From positions 1 to 14,015 of the forward strand of contig CANAUU010000018.1 of the NCBI GenBank assembly GCA_947364965.1: a stretch of DNA of 14,015 bases. The letters run 5' to 3'. Under the pieces are notes generated by a model. That model had not been told where the DNA came from, did not search any database, and saw only the letters and a program-made list of their open reading frames with translations. The position numbers were made by a program, and so were the translations under genes. The stretch comes from an uncultured Candidatus Saccharibacteria bacterium. GTDB taxonomy: Bacteria > Patescibacteriota > Saccharimonadia > Saccharimonadales > Saccharimonadaceae. Shown piece after piece: positions 1 through 6,800 of this stretch. Position 1 is the first letter of the stretch; each line of letters begins with the position of its first letter.

Positions 1-14
1 ATAAAAAGCAAATT

Positions 15-1733
15 GTGGATGATCGCGATTTAAGGTTCGTTGCGTATATGCGGAAATCAACCGAAGACAAAAACCACCAAATGAACTCTCTTGCCGACCA
101 AGAAACTTGGATTATGCGAGAAGCGCGTAAGCTGGGTTTGAAAATCGTAGCGACCTTTCAGGAGGAAAAGTCTGCCGCCAAACCTGACAACAGACCAGAG
201 TTTGCCAAGATGATGAAAATGTTAAAATCTGGTCGCGCCGACGCCATCATCTGCTACCACGTAGATCGGTTATCCAGAAATCCGACGGATAGTGGCATAC
301 TACAACAATACGTAAACGACGAGAAGATTATAAAAATTCACTCTTCTGACGGCAATTATTCAAACAGTGATAATAGTAGTCTTATGCTGGCGTTGCAAAA
401 CTGTTTAGCTACCAACTATTCACAGAATCTAAGTAAGCGCGTTCATTATACGATGGTTGAGAACAACAGGCGAGGTCGTTGCAATGGTCGTGCTGCACAA
501 GGCTACTGCAATGCTCGTGATCGTAAAAATGCGAAACATAGCATTGTAATAAAAGATACTGAGGTCGTTAACGAATCTGGTGAGAACCGTTTTGAACTAG
601 TTCGTAAGGCTCTCAAAATGTTCGGTACTGGTAATTATAGCCCAGTAGAAATTAAGATGATGCTGAATGATTGGGGATACACCCACCGCTATACAAATCG
701 TCGTATAACTCTGGCTGGCGTGCATTATATGCTAGAAAACCCATTTTATGCGGGTTTCACAGAAGATCCCGAAAATCCTGATGAGTGGCACAAGGCAGAA
801 TGGGAACCGATGATTAGTGAGGAGGAATACTGGCGTAATCAAAGAATTAAACAAAGTTTCGGTCGGAAAATAAAAGGAAAACATCCACGACCAAAAGTTT
901 CGACGCGTGCGTATCGTTTTCAGCTCAAAGGAGTGATTACATGTTCAAGCTGTGGTTGTGGCATTGGCGCAGGCTATCATCCAAAAGTTCTAGCGGACGG
1001 CTCTACAAAAATCTACGTTCACTATGCTTGTAATAATAACGGACACAACACTCGTAATAAATGCCACTTACATGGCGGCATTAGTGAAACCGTCCTCTTC
1101 GCGCAAATCGACGCACTTCTAGATAAATATCGTATTAGTCAGCCGTTATACGACTGGGCATTGGAGATTTTAGCTCGCCTAAAAGATGAGGAAGTCTATG
1201 AAAGGCATAGTATTGAATCTAGCCAAAATACAAGTATTAAAAAATTAAAGGACAAGCGTGATAGATTGCTGGACGCTTGGTTAGATCGCGAAGAAGCTGG
1301 TACTGGGATTACGATGACCGCAGAAGACTATAACACGCGTAGACAGAAATTAGATGATGCTATTGCTGAGCTAGAACAGTCTAGAGAAGATATGCTAGAA
1401 CGAAACCAAAATTGGTACGAAATTATTGGTAGAACGTTAGAAACGCTGAATGATCCGCAAGAGAAATTCGTAGAAGGAAGTTGTGCAGGTGAAAAGCGTA
1501 GTATTCTTCAATCTATTGGTCCGCGTGTATACTTAACAGAATGCTTTGACCGTTATAGCAAAAAAGGCAAGGTTTTAACCAAACGCGTAATAGAGGTAGA
1601 ACCGTATCCATGGCTGGAATTATTACGAAAGTCGGCACAAAAAATGAAGCACGATTTTGGTAAGGTTTTTACCACGTCCCAACAGGGGAAAAATCACCAA
1701 AAAACTGCTCCTTATAAAGAATGGTGCGCCTGA
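15..1733 (+). CDS. Large serine recombinase (integrase/resolvase family), probably 5'-truncated by the window
   Basis: Site-specific DNA recombinase of the large serine type, expected to integrate or excise a mobile element through a covalent phosphoserine. Numbered from the GTG at 15, the N-terminal resolvase domain has AYMRKSTED with the likely nucleophile Ser15, and DRLSR at 84-88. A recombinase domain follows (about 150-290), then a zinc ribbon with Cys310, Cys313, Cys339 and Cys350, and a charged, probably coiled-coil stretch (about 385-475). The length of 572 residues is normal for the class. No Shine-Dalgarno sequence precedes the GTG and the frame stays open to base 3, so the true start may lie left of the window. 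Codon use is much AT-richer (TTA, CTA, ATA, AGA) than in all neighbours, suggesting horizontal origin. The last 12 bases run antisense into the tRNA-Leu 3' end. Family call is firm; element type and start are not. Confidence 0.93.
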   Translation: MDDRDLRFVAYMRKSTEDKNHQMNSLADQETWIMREARKLGLKIVATFQEEKSAAKPDNRPEFAKMMKMLKSGRADAIICYHVDRLSRNPTDSGILQQYVNDEKIIKIHSSDGNYSNSDNSSLMLALQNCLATNYSQNLSKRVHYTMVENNRRGRCNGRAAQGYCNARDRKNAKHSIVIKDTEVVNESGENRFELVRKALKMFGTGNYSPVEIKMMLNDWGYTHRYTNRRITLAGVHYMLENPFYAGFTEDPENPDEWHKAEWEPMISEEEYWRNQRIKQSFGRKIKGKHPRPKVSTRAYRFQLKGVITCSSCGCGIGAGYHPKVLADGSTKIYVHYACNNNGHNTRNKCHLHGGISETVLFAQIDALLDKYRISQPLYDWALEILARLKDEEVYERHSIESSQNTSIKKLKDKRDRLLDAWLDREEAGTGITMTAEDYNTRRQKLDDAIAELEQSREDMLERNQNWYEIIGRTLETLNDPQEKFVEGSCAGEKRSILQSIGPRVYLTECFDRYSKKGKVLTKRVIEVEPYPWLELLRKSAQKMKHDFGKVFTTSQQGKNHQKTAPYKEWCA

Positions 1734-1740
1734 CTAGACT
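1722..1740. other. Candidate integration junction (att core) at the tRNA-Leu 3' end
   Basis: The recombinase stop codon (1731-1733) lies inside the tRNA gene, and AT-rich foreign-looking sequence changes to host-like sequence at this point. This is what an element inserted into a tRNA 3' end looks like. The matching second att copy would be beyond the left edge, so the core cannot be delimited here. Inference only. Confidence 0.45.
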
Positions 1741-1810
1741 CGAACTAGCACAGCTTAAAATCGCCACTACCACCTCAAGGTAGCGTGTCTACCAATTCCA
1801 CCACAGGCGC
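1722..1810 (-). tRNA. tRNA-Leu(GAG), CCA encoded
   Basis: The reverse complement folds as a class II tRNA. The acceptor stem is GCGCCTG with CAGGCGC (7 bp), discriminator A, then encoded CCA. The D-arm carries the Leu-like GGAATTGGTAGAC. The anticodon stem is CTACC/GGTAG around loop TTGAGGT, giving anticodon GAG (complement at 1774-1776). There is a long variable arm and a T-loop TTCGAGT. It reads CTC and CTT, and CTC is a dominant Leu codon in the host genes here. The 3' end is overlapped by the recombinase gene on the other strand. Confidence 0.95.
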
Positions 1811-1824
1811 ATGGAACTTCCTTC

Positions 1825-1852
1825 ATTATATCAAAATCTCACAAAATATCAA
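1825..1852 (-). promoter_or_regulatory. Promoter of tRNA-Leu
   Basis: On the minus strand TTGATA (1847-1852) is followed after 16 bases by TATAAT (1825-1830), preceded by TGA, an extended -10. The -10 ends 14 bases before the tRNA 5' end, a normal spacing for a short trimmed leader. Confidence 0.7.
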
Positions 1853-1903
1853 CCCCGTTCACAAAAATCCGCCCCGTCTCGTTCAGAAAATTCTATAAAA
1901 GCC

Positions 1904-1932
1904 TTGCCAAAACCATAAACTTTTAGTATTAT
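1904..1932 (+). promoter_or_regulatory. Promoter of the surface-protein pair
   Basis: TTGCCA (1904-1909), 17-base spacer, TATTAT (1927-1932). The predicted leader is about 55 bases, with an AGGAAA ribosome-binding site before the ATG at 1994. It is divergent from the tRNA promoter; the intergenic region holds little else. Confidence 0.7.
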
Positions 1933-1993
1933 AGAAGCATAAAAGTCATGTAAAACAAAAACTGACCACGTTAAATCTAAACAGGAAACACTT

Positions 1994-2569
1994 ATGGAAA
2001 AGATTATCAAAAAACTTTTCTTCGGCACTAGCGCTATTGCTCTTTCGGCTCTTGCGCTTGCCCCAGCAGTCTCATTTTTCGGTGAGAGTAATTCAGCCTA
2101 CGCCGCCACCCAAGACCAAAAAGCCCCCAAATTCTCCGTCACCGTCAACCCGACCTTGACGATTGACTCCGTCACGACGCCGGCGGTCCTCAATTTCTCT
2201 CACTCCGAAGTCCAAGAAAGCAATTTCTCGGTCTTCGTCAGCTCGAACAAAAACTACGTCATCCAGCTCAGCGCCACCGAGCCTAACCTCGTGAGCGGAT
2301 CTAATTCGAGCCATGTCATCCCCGCCACCGCCGATGTTTCTACCAGTGAAAGCGGCTGGGGCATCAAAAAAGCCAATGCCGACGGCACCGCTGCCTCGAC
2401 TTATACCGCCATCACTACCACCCCAACCACCTTCTACACTGGCGCCCTCGGCACCACCAACGTCAAAAACAAGGAAACCAACTTCACTTACGGCATCGGT
2501 ATCGCTGCTGGTCAGCCTAGTGGCGTCTATTCCACCGAAATCACCGTCACTGCCACCACTGCTAACTAA
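1994..2569 (+). CDS. Secreted Thr/Ser-rich beta-sandwich-like surface protein
   Basis: A 191-residue exported protein of unknown precise role. It has a Sec signal peptide: Lys-rich n-region, hydrophobic core at about 8-30 and cleavage probably after AYA at 35-37. The mature part is Thr/Ser/Val-rich with alternating hydrophobic residues, has no cysteine, and ends in a strand-like segment containing GIGIAAGQPSGVYS. That ending resembles the C-terminal strands of WxL-type and other Gram-positive surface beta-proteins, but I do not see clear WxL tryptophan motifs, so family assignment stays open. AGGAAA precedes the ATG at good spacing. The next gene, 44 bases downstream, encodes a WxL-interacting-like membrane protein and no terminator separates them. 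A surface complex of the two is a plausible inference. Confidence 0.85.
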   Translation: MEKIIKKLFFGTSAIALSALALAPAVSFFGESNSAYAATQDQKAPKFSVTVNPTLTIDSVTTPAVLNFSHSEVQESNFSVFVSSNKNYVIQLSATEPNLVSGSNSSHVIPATADVSTSESGWGIKKANADGTAASTYTAITTTPTTFYTGALGTTNVKNKETNFTYGIGIAAGQPSGVYSTEITVTATTAN

Positions 2570-2613
2570 CCATAACCAGGGACCTATCTCCTAGAAAGAC
2601 CACTCCAAAAATC

Positions 2614-3693
2614 ATGCTCCAGAAATTCCTCTATCTCCTCACTCTCCCTGTCGCTATTCTGGGTATAATTTTCTCGAATTCGACGCCGGTCGCCGCTCTC
2701 GAAGTTGGCGACCTCGTCATGTCAATCAGCCCTTCTGAACAGGTTATTGAACTCACTCCGGGTCAACATTATGAAGGTTCGGTCACTGTCAGCAACGTCG
2801 GTCGTCTTGCTTTCAATTTTACTCTCGAAGCTGCGCCATACCACGTCAATGACGACACCTACGACCCAGATTTCTCGACCGATAGCTCATATACTAATCT
2901 TAAAAACTGGCTGAAGTTTCCCGAATCAAACTATCGTCTGGAGCCAGGCCATTCCGTTGACGCGAAGTTCGTGGTTGACGTGCCCGAAGATGCTCCGAGT
3001 GGTGGTCAATACGCTGCCATCATGATTCAAAATTCCCCAGTTAAGCCTCAAGCTTCCGAGCTGACCTCGCCTTCCAACTTGGACCAAACTCCTGGTCAGA
3101 CGCAAACCCCCAACCAAACCTCATCCTCCGACGAAACCAAGCCAGCCGGCCAGGATGACACTTCCAACGCTCCGCTCGATGTCAAGGTTCGCGCTGCCGC
3201 CGTTCTTTATGGACACGTCGTCGGTGGGGAACTACGTGAGACCGGCGAGCTTACCGCCCACGAACTCCCCCGCCTCGCCCTTGGCAACACTTTTTCTGCC
3301 GCCAGCACCATCAAAAACGACGGCAACGTCGATTTCTATGCTCGCCAAACTCTCTCGATTCGCAACTTTTTCACCAACAACGAAATCCTTCAGCCCGCCG
3401 AAGACGGTAGCACCACTCCCTTCACCGAAACCCTCATCGTTCTCCCCGGCACTTCTCGCACCAGTGTCCTCCGTTGGGGCCTCGCCGATACGGGCACTTT
3501 CCCAATTGGCCTTTACCGGGTCACCAAAACCGTCGTCTTCCTTGACCAAACTCACACCTTCGAGCAACTCCTCTTCGTTTGCCCGATTTGGCTCGCTCTG
3601 CTTCTAGTTTTCCTTGTCGCGCTTCTTGTCATCTGGCTCATCCTCGGCCTCGCCAAACGCCGTAAAACCAAGCGCGAAAACGCCACCTTCTAA
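2614..3693 (+). CDS. Membrane-anchored WxL-interacting-protein-like (DUF916-type) surface protein
   Basis: A 359-residue cell-surface protein. It has a signal peptide (1-28, cleavage near PVAA), a first beta domain (about 30-145) with the DUF916-like pattern LTPGQHYEGSVTVSN and PSGGQYAAIMIQ, and a disordered P/Q/T/S-rich linker (about 146-188). A second beta domain (about 190-315) includes IKNDGNVDFYA and a typical late segment TGTFPIGLY. One C-terminal membrane helix (about 323-346) is followed by the basic tail AKRRKTKR. The order signal, two beta domains, helix and basic tail matches the known WxL-interacting protein architecture. In Firmicutes these proteins sit beside WxL proteins at the wall; here the small secreted protein upstream may be the partner. 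The only cysteine lies in the membrane helix. The ATG has only a weak AGAAAG-like ribosome site (2592-2597), so coupling to the upstream gene is likely. Confidence 0.8.
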   Translation: MLQKFLYLLTLPVAILGIIFSNSTPVAALEVGDLVMSISPSEQVIELTPGQHYEGSVTVSNVGRLAFNFTLEAAPYHVNDDTYDPDFSTDSSYTNLKNWLKFPESNYRLEPGHSVDAKFVVDVPEDAPSGGQYAAIMIQNSPVKPQASELTSPSNLDQTPGQTQTPNQTSSSDETKPAGQDDTSNAPLDVKVRAAAVLYGHVVGGELRETGELTAHELPRLALGNTFSAASTIKNDGNVDFYARQTLSIRNFFTNNEILQPAEDGSTTPFTETLIVLPGTSRTSVLRWGLADTGTFPIGLYRVTKTVVFLDQTHTFEQLLFVCPIWLALLLVFLVALLVIWLILGLAKRRKTKRENATF

Positions 3694-3695
3694 TG

Positions 3696-3704
3696 TGCTA
3701 TAAT
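3696..3704 (+). promoter_or_regulatory. Extended -10 promoter of the thiol oxidoreductase gene
   Basis: TGCTATAAT, within TGTGCTATAAT, lies immediately after the TAA of the preceding gene; the -35 region is weak (GAAAAC at 17-base spacing). The same TGTGCTATAAT string occurs at 8132-8142. The predicted leader to the ATG at 3776 is about 65 bases. Confidence 0.65.
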
Positions 3705-3775
3705 AAAATCTAGGAATGAGTTCAACCCCCCAAAGCTCAGGAACCCAGCAATAACCCCCCAGAAAGCGAGAATTA

Positions 3776-4573
3776 ATGAATAAGAAAACAGGTTTTATCA
3801 TCGCGGGCGTCGTCGCCATTATTGCTATCTTTGCCGTTCTTATCGGCGTCTCCTTCTGGCAAAGCGACCAAAACGAGCAAAAAGACACCGACGCTTCAAA
3901 CGCCGTCGACTATGGCGAATATAAATTATCCACCATCAAGAATCTCGCCGCCGCGATCAACTACGACGCCCTTGACCCCCATAGTATCCTGCCCGCGAGC
4001 AACAGCAGCGGTGACATTCCAGAGAATATTATCGGCGACGCCGACGTCCCCATCGTCATCTATGAATATGCTGATTACCCCTGTGGTTATTGCGCCCTCA
4101 TGACCCCGCTGCTTGCCCAAATCGTCGAAGATTACGACGGTGAGGTCGCCGTTGTTTTTCGCTCCTACATCTTGCCGTATCACGAAACCAACGGTATTCC
4201 TGCCGCTTCCGCCGCCAACGCCGCCGCCCTCCAAGGCTACTGGGAAAAATACAAAGATATTCTCTTTGCCAACCAAGATGACTGGTTCTATTCCACCGGC
4301 GACAAGCTCCAAGAGCAGCTCGAAACCTATTTCATTAAGGCCTCCAACGGTCAGGGTGATCTCGCCCAGTTCCGCGAAGATATGAAAAGCGAAAAAGTCG
4401 CGAAGAAGATTGCTTTTGATCGTGGTCTTGGTGAGAAGCTCAAGATCGGCGGCACGCCTTGGCTCTATCTTGACGGCGAGTGGATTAGCAACAAAGGTGA
4501 GGGCACAGCCGGCCTCACTCCGCAAGAATATGACGCTCGCATCCGTCAGCTCATTGACGCTAAACTCAAATAA
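3776..4573 (+). CDS. Membrane-anchored DsbA/DsbG-like thiol:disulfide oxidoreductase
   Basis: A 265-residue thioredoxin-fold protein acting outside the membrane on protein disulfides. An N-terminal helix (about 6-28) is an uncleaved anchor or signal, followed by an acidic, Asn/Asp-rich linker and the Thioredoxin_4/DsbA-type domain (about 85-262). The active site is Cys103-Gly-Tyr-Cys106 in YADYPCGYC, and the cis-proline loop is GGTPWLYLDG with Thr227-Pro228. Both are intact, so it should be active. Oxidase versus isomerase cannot be decided from sequence. It has its own promoter just after the surface-protein pair. Those two proteins lack cysteine pairs, so they are not obvious substrates. 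The ribosome site is weak (AGAAAGCGAG before ATTAATG). No DsbB/VKOR partner is visible in the window. Confidence 0.9.
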   Translation: MNKKTGFIIAGVVAIIAIFAVLIGVSFWQSDQNEQKDTDASNAVDYGEYKLSTIKNLAAAINYDALDPHSILPASNSSGDIPENIIGDADVPIVIYEYADYPCGYCALMTPLLAQIVEDYDGEVAVVFRSYILPYHETNGIPAASAANAAALQGYWEKYKDILFANQDDWFYSTGDKLQEQLETYFIKASNGQGDLAQFREDMKSEKVAKKIAFDRGLGEKLKIGGTPWLYLDGEWISNKGEGTAGLTPQEYDARIRQLIDAKLK

Positions 4574-4652
4574 CCTTGACCTTCCGGCGCCCATTAACCC
4601 AAAAATCTCCGCAAAATTCGTCAAAAAACCACTGCGAGATCGCCCGAAACCC

Positions 4653-4681
4653 TTGCTTTTTAAGCAAAAGTGTGATATAAT
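4653..4681 (+). promoter_or_regulatory. Strong promoter of typA, predicting a leaderless mRNA
   Basis: TTGCTT (4653-4658), 17-base spacer, TATAAT (4676-4681). The -10 ends only 8 bases before the typA ATG at 4690, so transcription should begin at or within about 2 bases of the start codon. No ribosome-binding site is possible. A perfect dyad TTGCTT-TTT-AAGCAA (4653-4667) covers the -35 and could bind a regulator. Confidence 0.8.
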
Positions 4682-4689
4682 GGTAAGAT

Positions 4690-6525
4690 ATGGTAAATAA
4701 TATTCGCAACATCGCTATTATCGCTCACGTTGACCACGGCAAAACCACCCTCGTCGACGCTCTCCTGAAGCAATCTCACACTTTTCGTGACAACCAAGCT
4801 GAGATGTCTCAGACTCTCATCATGGACTCTATGGACCAGGAACACGAGCGCGGCATCACTATCACCGCCAAACAAACCTCGGTCTATTACAAAGACTATA
4901 AAATCAACATTATCGATACTCCGGGTCACGCTGACTTTTCTGGCGAAGTTGAGCGTACCCTGAACATGGCTGACGGCGTTCTCTTGATTGTCGATGCGCA
5001 GGAAGGCCCCATGCCCCAGACGAAGTTCGTTCTCCAGAAAGCCCTCTCCCTCCACTTGAAGCCAGTCGTCATCATCAACAAAATCGACAAACCCGCCGCC
5101 CGCATCGAAGAAGTTGAAAGCGAAATCGCCGACCTCTTCCTCGAGCTTGCTTCTGACGAATCTCAACTCAACTATCCAATTTACTACGCCGTTGCTCGCG
5201 ATGGCAAAGCCGGCAAAACCACCGACCTCGATGATGACCTCCATGCCATTTTCGACGCCATTATCGATGAAATCCCTGCCCCGAAAATCGACGAGAATGC
5301 CGATAAGGGCGCTCAGCTCCTTGTTGCCGCTCTCGCCGCGGATAATTATCTCGGCAAATACGCCATTGGCAAAATTTTCCGTGGCCGCCTGAAGAAAGGC
5401 GAACAGGTTAAAGTTCTCCATACCGATGTCGAAACCGGCGAGCTGAAGACTTCAAACGCTAAAATCGACCGCGTCTTCACCTATAAAGGTCTCGGCAAAG
5501 AGGAAGTCGACAGCGCCGAAGCCGGCGACATTGTTGCGATTTCTGGCATCACTCAAGCTAATATTGGTGACACAGTTGCGACCGTCGGCGCAAACGGCGA
5601 AGCCCCCGAGGCTCTTCCGACTATTGAACTCGAACCACCGACCTTGAGCATTTACATCGGTCCGAACACTTCACCTCTGAAGGGCCAAGAAGGCGAGTTT
5701 ACTACCTCCCGCCAGATTGCTGAGCGTCTCGAACGTGAGCTCGAAACCAACATAGCCCTCAAAATCGTCCCCGATGGTCTTGGCTATAAGGTCTCTGGCC
5801 GTGGCGAGCTTCATCTTTCCGTCTTGATTGAAACCATGCGCCGCGAAGGCTTCGAGCTCGAAACCGGTCGCCCTGAGGTGGTTTATAAAGAAGTCGATGG
5901 CATAAAACAAGAGCCAGTCGAAGAGCTCATTATCGAAGTCGAGCCAGAGTTTGTCGGTGCCGTTTCTCAAGAACTCGGTATCCGGAAAGCCGACCTTCAG
6001 AGTCAGGAGCTCACTTCGACCGGCGCCACTCGCTTCACTTATCGTATCACTACCGCCGCCCTCATCGGCCTTCGCAATAACCTCCTCACCGCCACGAAAG
6101 GCACTGCCATTATGTCCTCCCTCCCTGCTGGCTACCGCCCGGTGGAAGGGAAATATAAGCCCGAGCGAAACGGCGTTCTTATCGCCTTTGAGCCTGGTGC
6201 CTCGACTGCTTATGCTCTCGACGCTGCTCAGGCGCGCGGCATTCTCTTTATCCCGCCTGGAGTTCCGGTCTATCAGGGCATGATTGTCGGTCTCAGCAAC
6301 AAGAAAGAAGATCTTGACATCAACATCTGCAAAGAAAAACAGCTCACTAATATGCGTACCCACGCCTCCGATGGCGCCATCCAGCTCACTCCGCACACCC
6401 AGTATTCCCTCGAGCAATGTATTGATTTTCTCCTCGACGACGAGCTGCTTGAAGTCACTCCGAAATCCCTTCGCTTACGCAAGCGCCAACTCGACCCCAT
6501 CAAACGCAAACGCGAAGCGCGGTAG
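4690..6525 (+). CDS. typA: GTP-binding ribosome-associated protein TypA/BipA
   Basis: A translational GTPase of the EF-G/LepA superfamily that binds the 70S ribosome and helps 50S assembly and stress or cold adaptation. G motifs are present: AHVDHGKT at 12-19 (G1), RGITI at 54-58 (G2), DTPGH at 76-80 (G3), NKID at 130-133 (G4). EF-Tu domain 2-like, EF-G III/V-like and BipA-specific C-terminal regions follow; the end contains LTNMR and a typical EVTP-x-SLRLRKRQL segment. The length of 611 residues is normal. The ATG at 4690 is fixed by the conserved N-terminus and by the promoter. The mRNA is predicted leaderless. The gene ends TAG; codon use is fully host-like, with CTC, GTC, GCC and ATC dominant. 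Confidence 0.97.
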   Translation: MVNNIRNIAIIAHVDHGKTTLVDALLKQSHTFRDNQAEMSQTLIMDSMDQEHERGITITAKQTSVYYKDYKINIIDTPGHADFSGEVERTLNMADGVLLIVDAQEGPMPQTKFVLQKALSLHLKPVVIINKIDKPAARIEEVESEIADLFLELASDESQLNYPIYYAVARDGKAGKTTDLDDDLHAIFDAIIDEIPAPKIDENADKGAQLLVAALAADNYLGKYAIGKIFRGRLKKGEQVKVLHTDVETGELKTSNAKIDRVFTYKGLGKEEVDSAEAGDIVAISGITQANIGDTVATVGANGEAPEALPTIELEPPTLSIYIGPNTSPLKGQEGEFTTSRQIAERLERELETNIALKIVPDGLGYKVSGRGELHLSVLIETMRREGFELETGRPEVVYKEVDGIKQEPVEELIIEVEPEFVGAVSQELGIRKADLQSQELTSTGATRFTYRITTAALIGLRNNLLTATKGTAIMSSLPAGYRPVEGKYKPERNGVLIAFEPGASTAYALDAAQARGILFIPPGVPVYQGMIVGLSNKKEDLDINICKEKQLTNMRTHASDGAIQLTPHTQYSLEQCIDFLLDDELLEVTPKSLRLRKRQLDPIKRKREAR

Positions 6526-6539
6526 GAACCGAGCGAAGA

Positions 6540-6554
6540 AAAAACTTGGTTTTT
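6540..6554 (+). terminator. Weak hairpin after typA, possible terminator
   Basis: AAAAAC-TTG-GTTTTT, 12 bases after the typA stop. It is A/T only apart from one pair and the T run is part of the stem, so it is a poor intrinsic terminator. Read-through into the next region is possible. Confidence 0.25.
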
Positions 6555-6609
6555 CGTCCGAGGCGACGCCCGTGTTCAAGGTACAGCCGAAGCACGGTAG
6601 AAGTCCAGT

Positions 6610-6634
6610 ATAAGTCGGAGACTTATGCTACAAT
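6610..6634 (+). promoter_or_regulatory. Extended -10 promoter with overlapping operator-like dyad
   Basis: TGCTACAAT (-10 TACAAT at 6629-6634). Immediately upstream is a perfect dyad ATAAGTC-GGA-GACTTAT (6610-6626) that occupies the spacer and would block RNA polymerase if bound. No good -35 is visible. It drives the structured leader, the 52-codon ORF and the first paralogue. Confidence 0.6.
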
Positions 6635-6640
6635 AAGACA

Positions 6641-6770
6641 CATGGTGCGGTTTGTGTGGACTCTCCGCCCTGGGCTGTGTTTGCCGGAATGCTCCGTCGA
6701 CTTCCTTGCTGAGGCTAGCAAGTCGTCGCGTGCGAACGCCAAACACACTGCCTCTCCCCGAAGTCCACAA
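6641..6770 (+). ncRNA. Candidate structured RNA / 5' leader element, unknown class
   Basis: Two nested long-range helices: TGTGGACT (6655-6662) with AGTCCACA (6762-6769), and inside it TGTGTTTG (6676-6683) with CAAACACA (6740-6747), both perfect 8 bp. Within these are local hairpins CTTGCT/AGCAAG (6705-6710, 6717-6722) and GCG/CGC (6728-6730, 6737-6739). It begins at the predicted transcription start and ends 9 bases before the ribosome site of the next gene, so it could be a cis-regulatory leader or a processed small RNA. It lacks motifs of SRP RNA, RNase P or tmRNA. The same DNA can be read as a 52-codon ORF (next entry). Covariation was not testable. Confidence 0.45.
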
Positions 6771-6800
6771 GAATCTTTAGAAAGTTGGTGTATAGAATGA
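6642..6800 (+). CDS. Possible near-leaderless 52-aa leader ORF coupled to the next gene
   Basis: An ATG lies 7 bases after the -10, the same geometry as typA (8) and the gene at 8950 (6). The frame runs 52 codons and stops at TGA 6798-6800, overlapping the next gene's ATG (6797-6799) as ATGA, a classic coupling arrangement. The product (starts MVRFVWTLRPGLCLPE) has no recognised domain, signal or helix. Codon use (CTG, TTG, GTG, TCG, AGT) is unlike the CTC/GTC-rich neighbours, which favours the structured-RNA reading of the same bases. Either interpretation, or both, could hold. Confidence 0.3.
   Translation: MVRFVWTLRPGLCLPECSVDFLAEASKSSRANAKHTASPRSPQESLESWCIE
6779..6790 (+). promoter_or_regulatory. 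Extended ribosome-binding site deciding the start at 6797
   Basis: AGAAAGTTGGTG matches 10 of 12 bases of AGAAAGGAGGTG, the complement of a typical 16S rRNA 3' tail. It lies 6 bases before ATG 6797, favouring this start over TTG 6785. Confidence 0.6.

Noticed and set aside
1994..2569. Calling the first surface protein a WxL protein outright
   Set aside because: The paired Trp-x-Leu motifs that define the family are not visible; only the general beta-rich C-terminal pattern matches.
3926..6417. Long minus-strand ORFs opposite the oxidoreductase gene and typA (up to about 250 codons)
   Set aside because: They mirror the C-ending codons of the real + strand genes; products are low-complexity with no domain, start signal or promoter.
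6641..6770. 6S, SRP (4.5S), RNase P or tmRNA identity for the structured leader
   Set aside because: None of the diagnostic conserved motifs of SRP RNA, RNase P or tmRNA is present. It is shorter than usual 6S RNA and, although it has a bubble-like gap between the two helices, this is not enough to name it.
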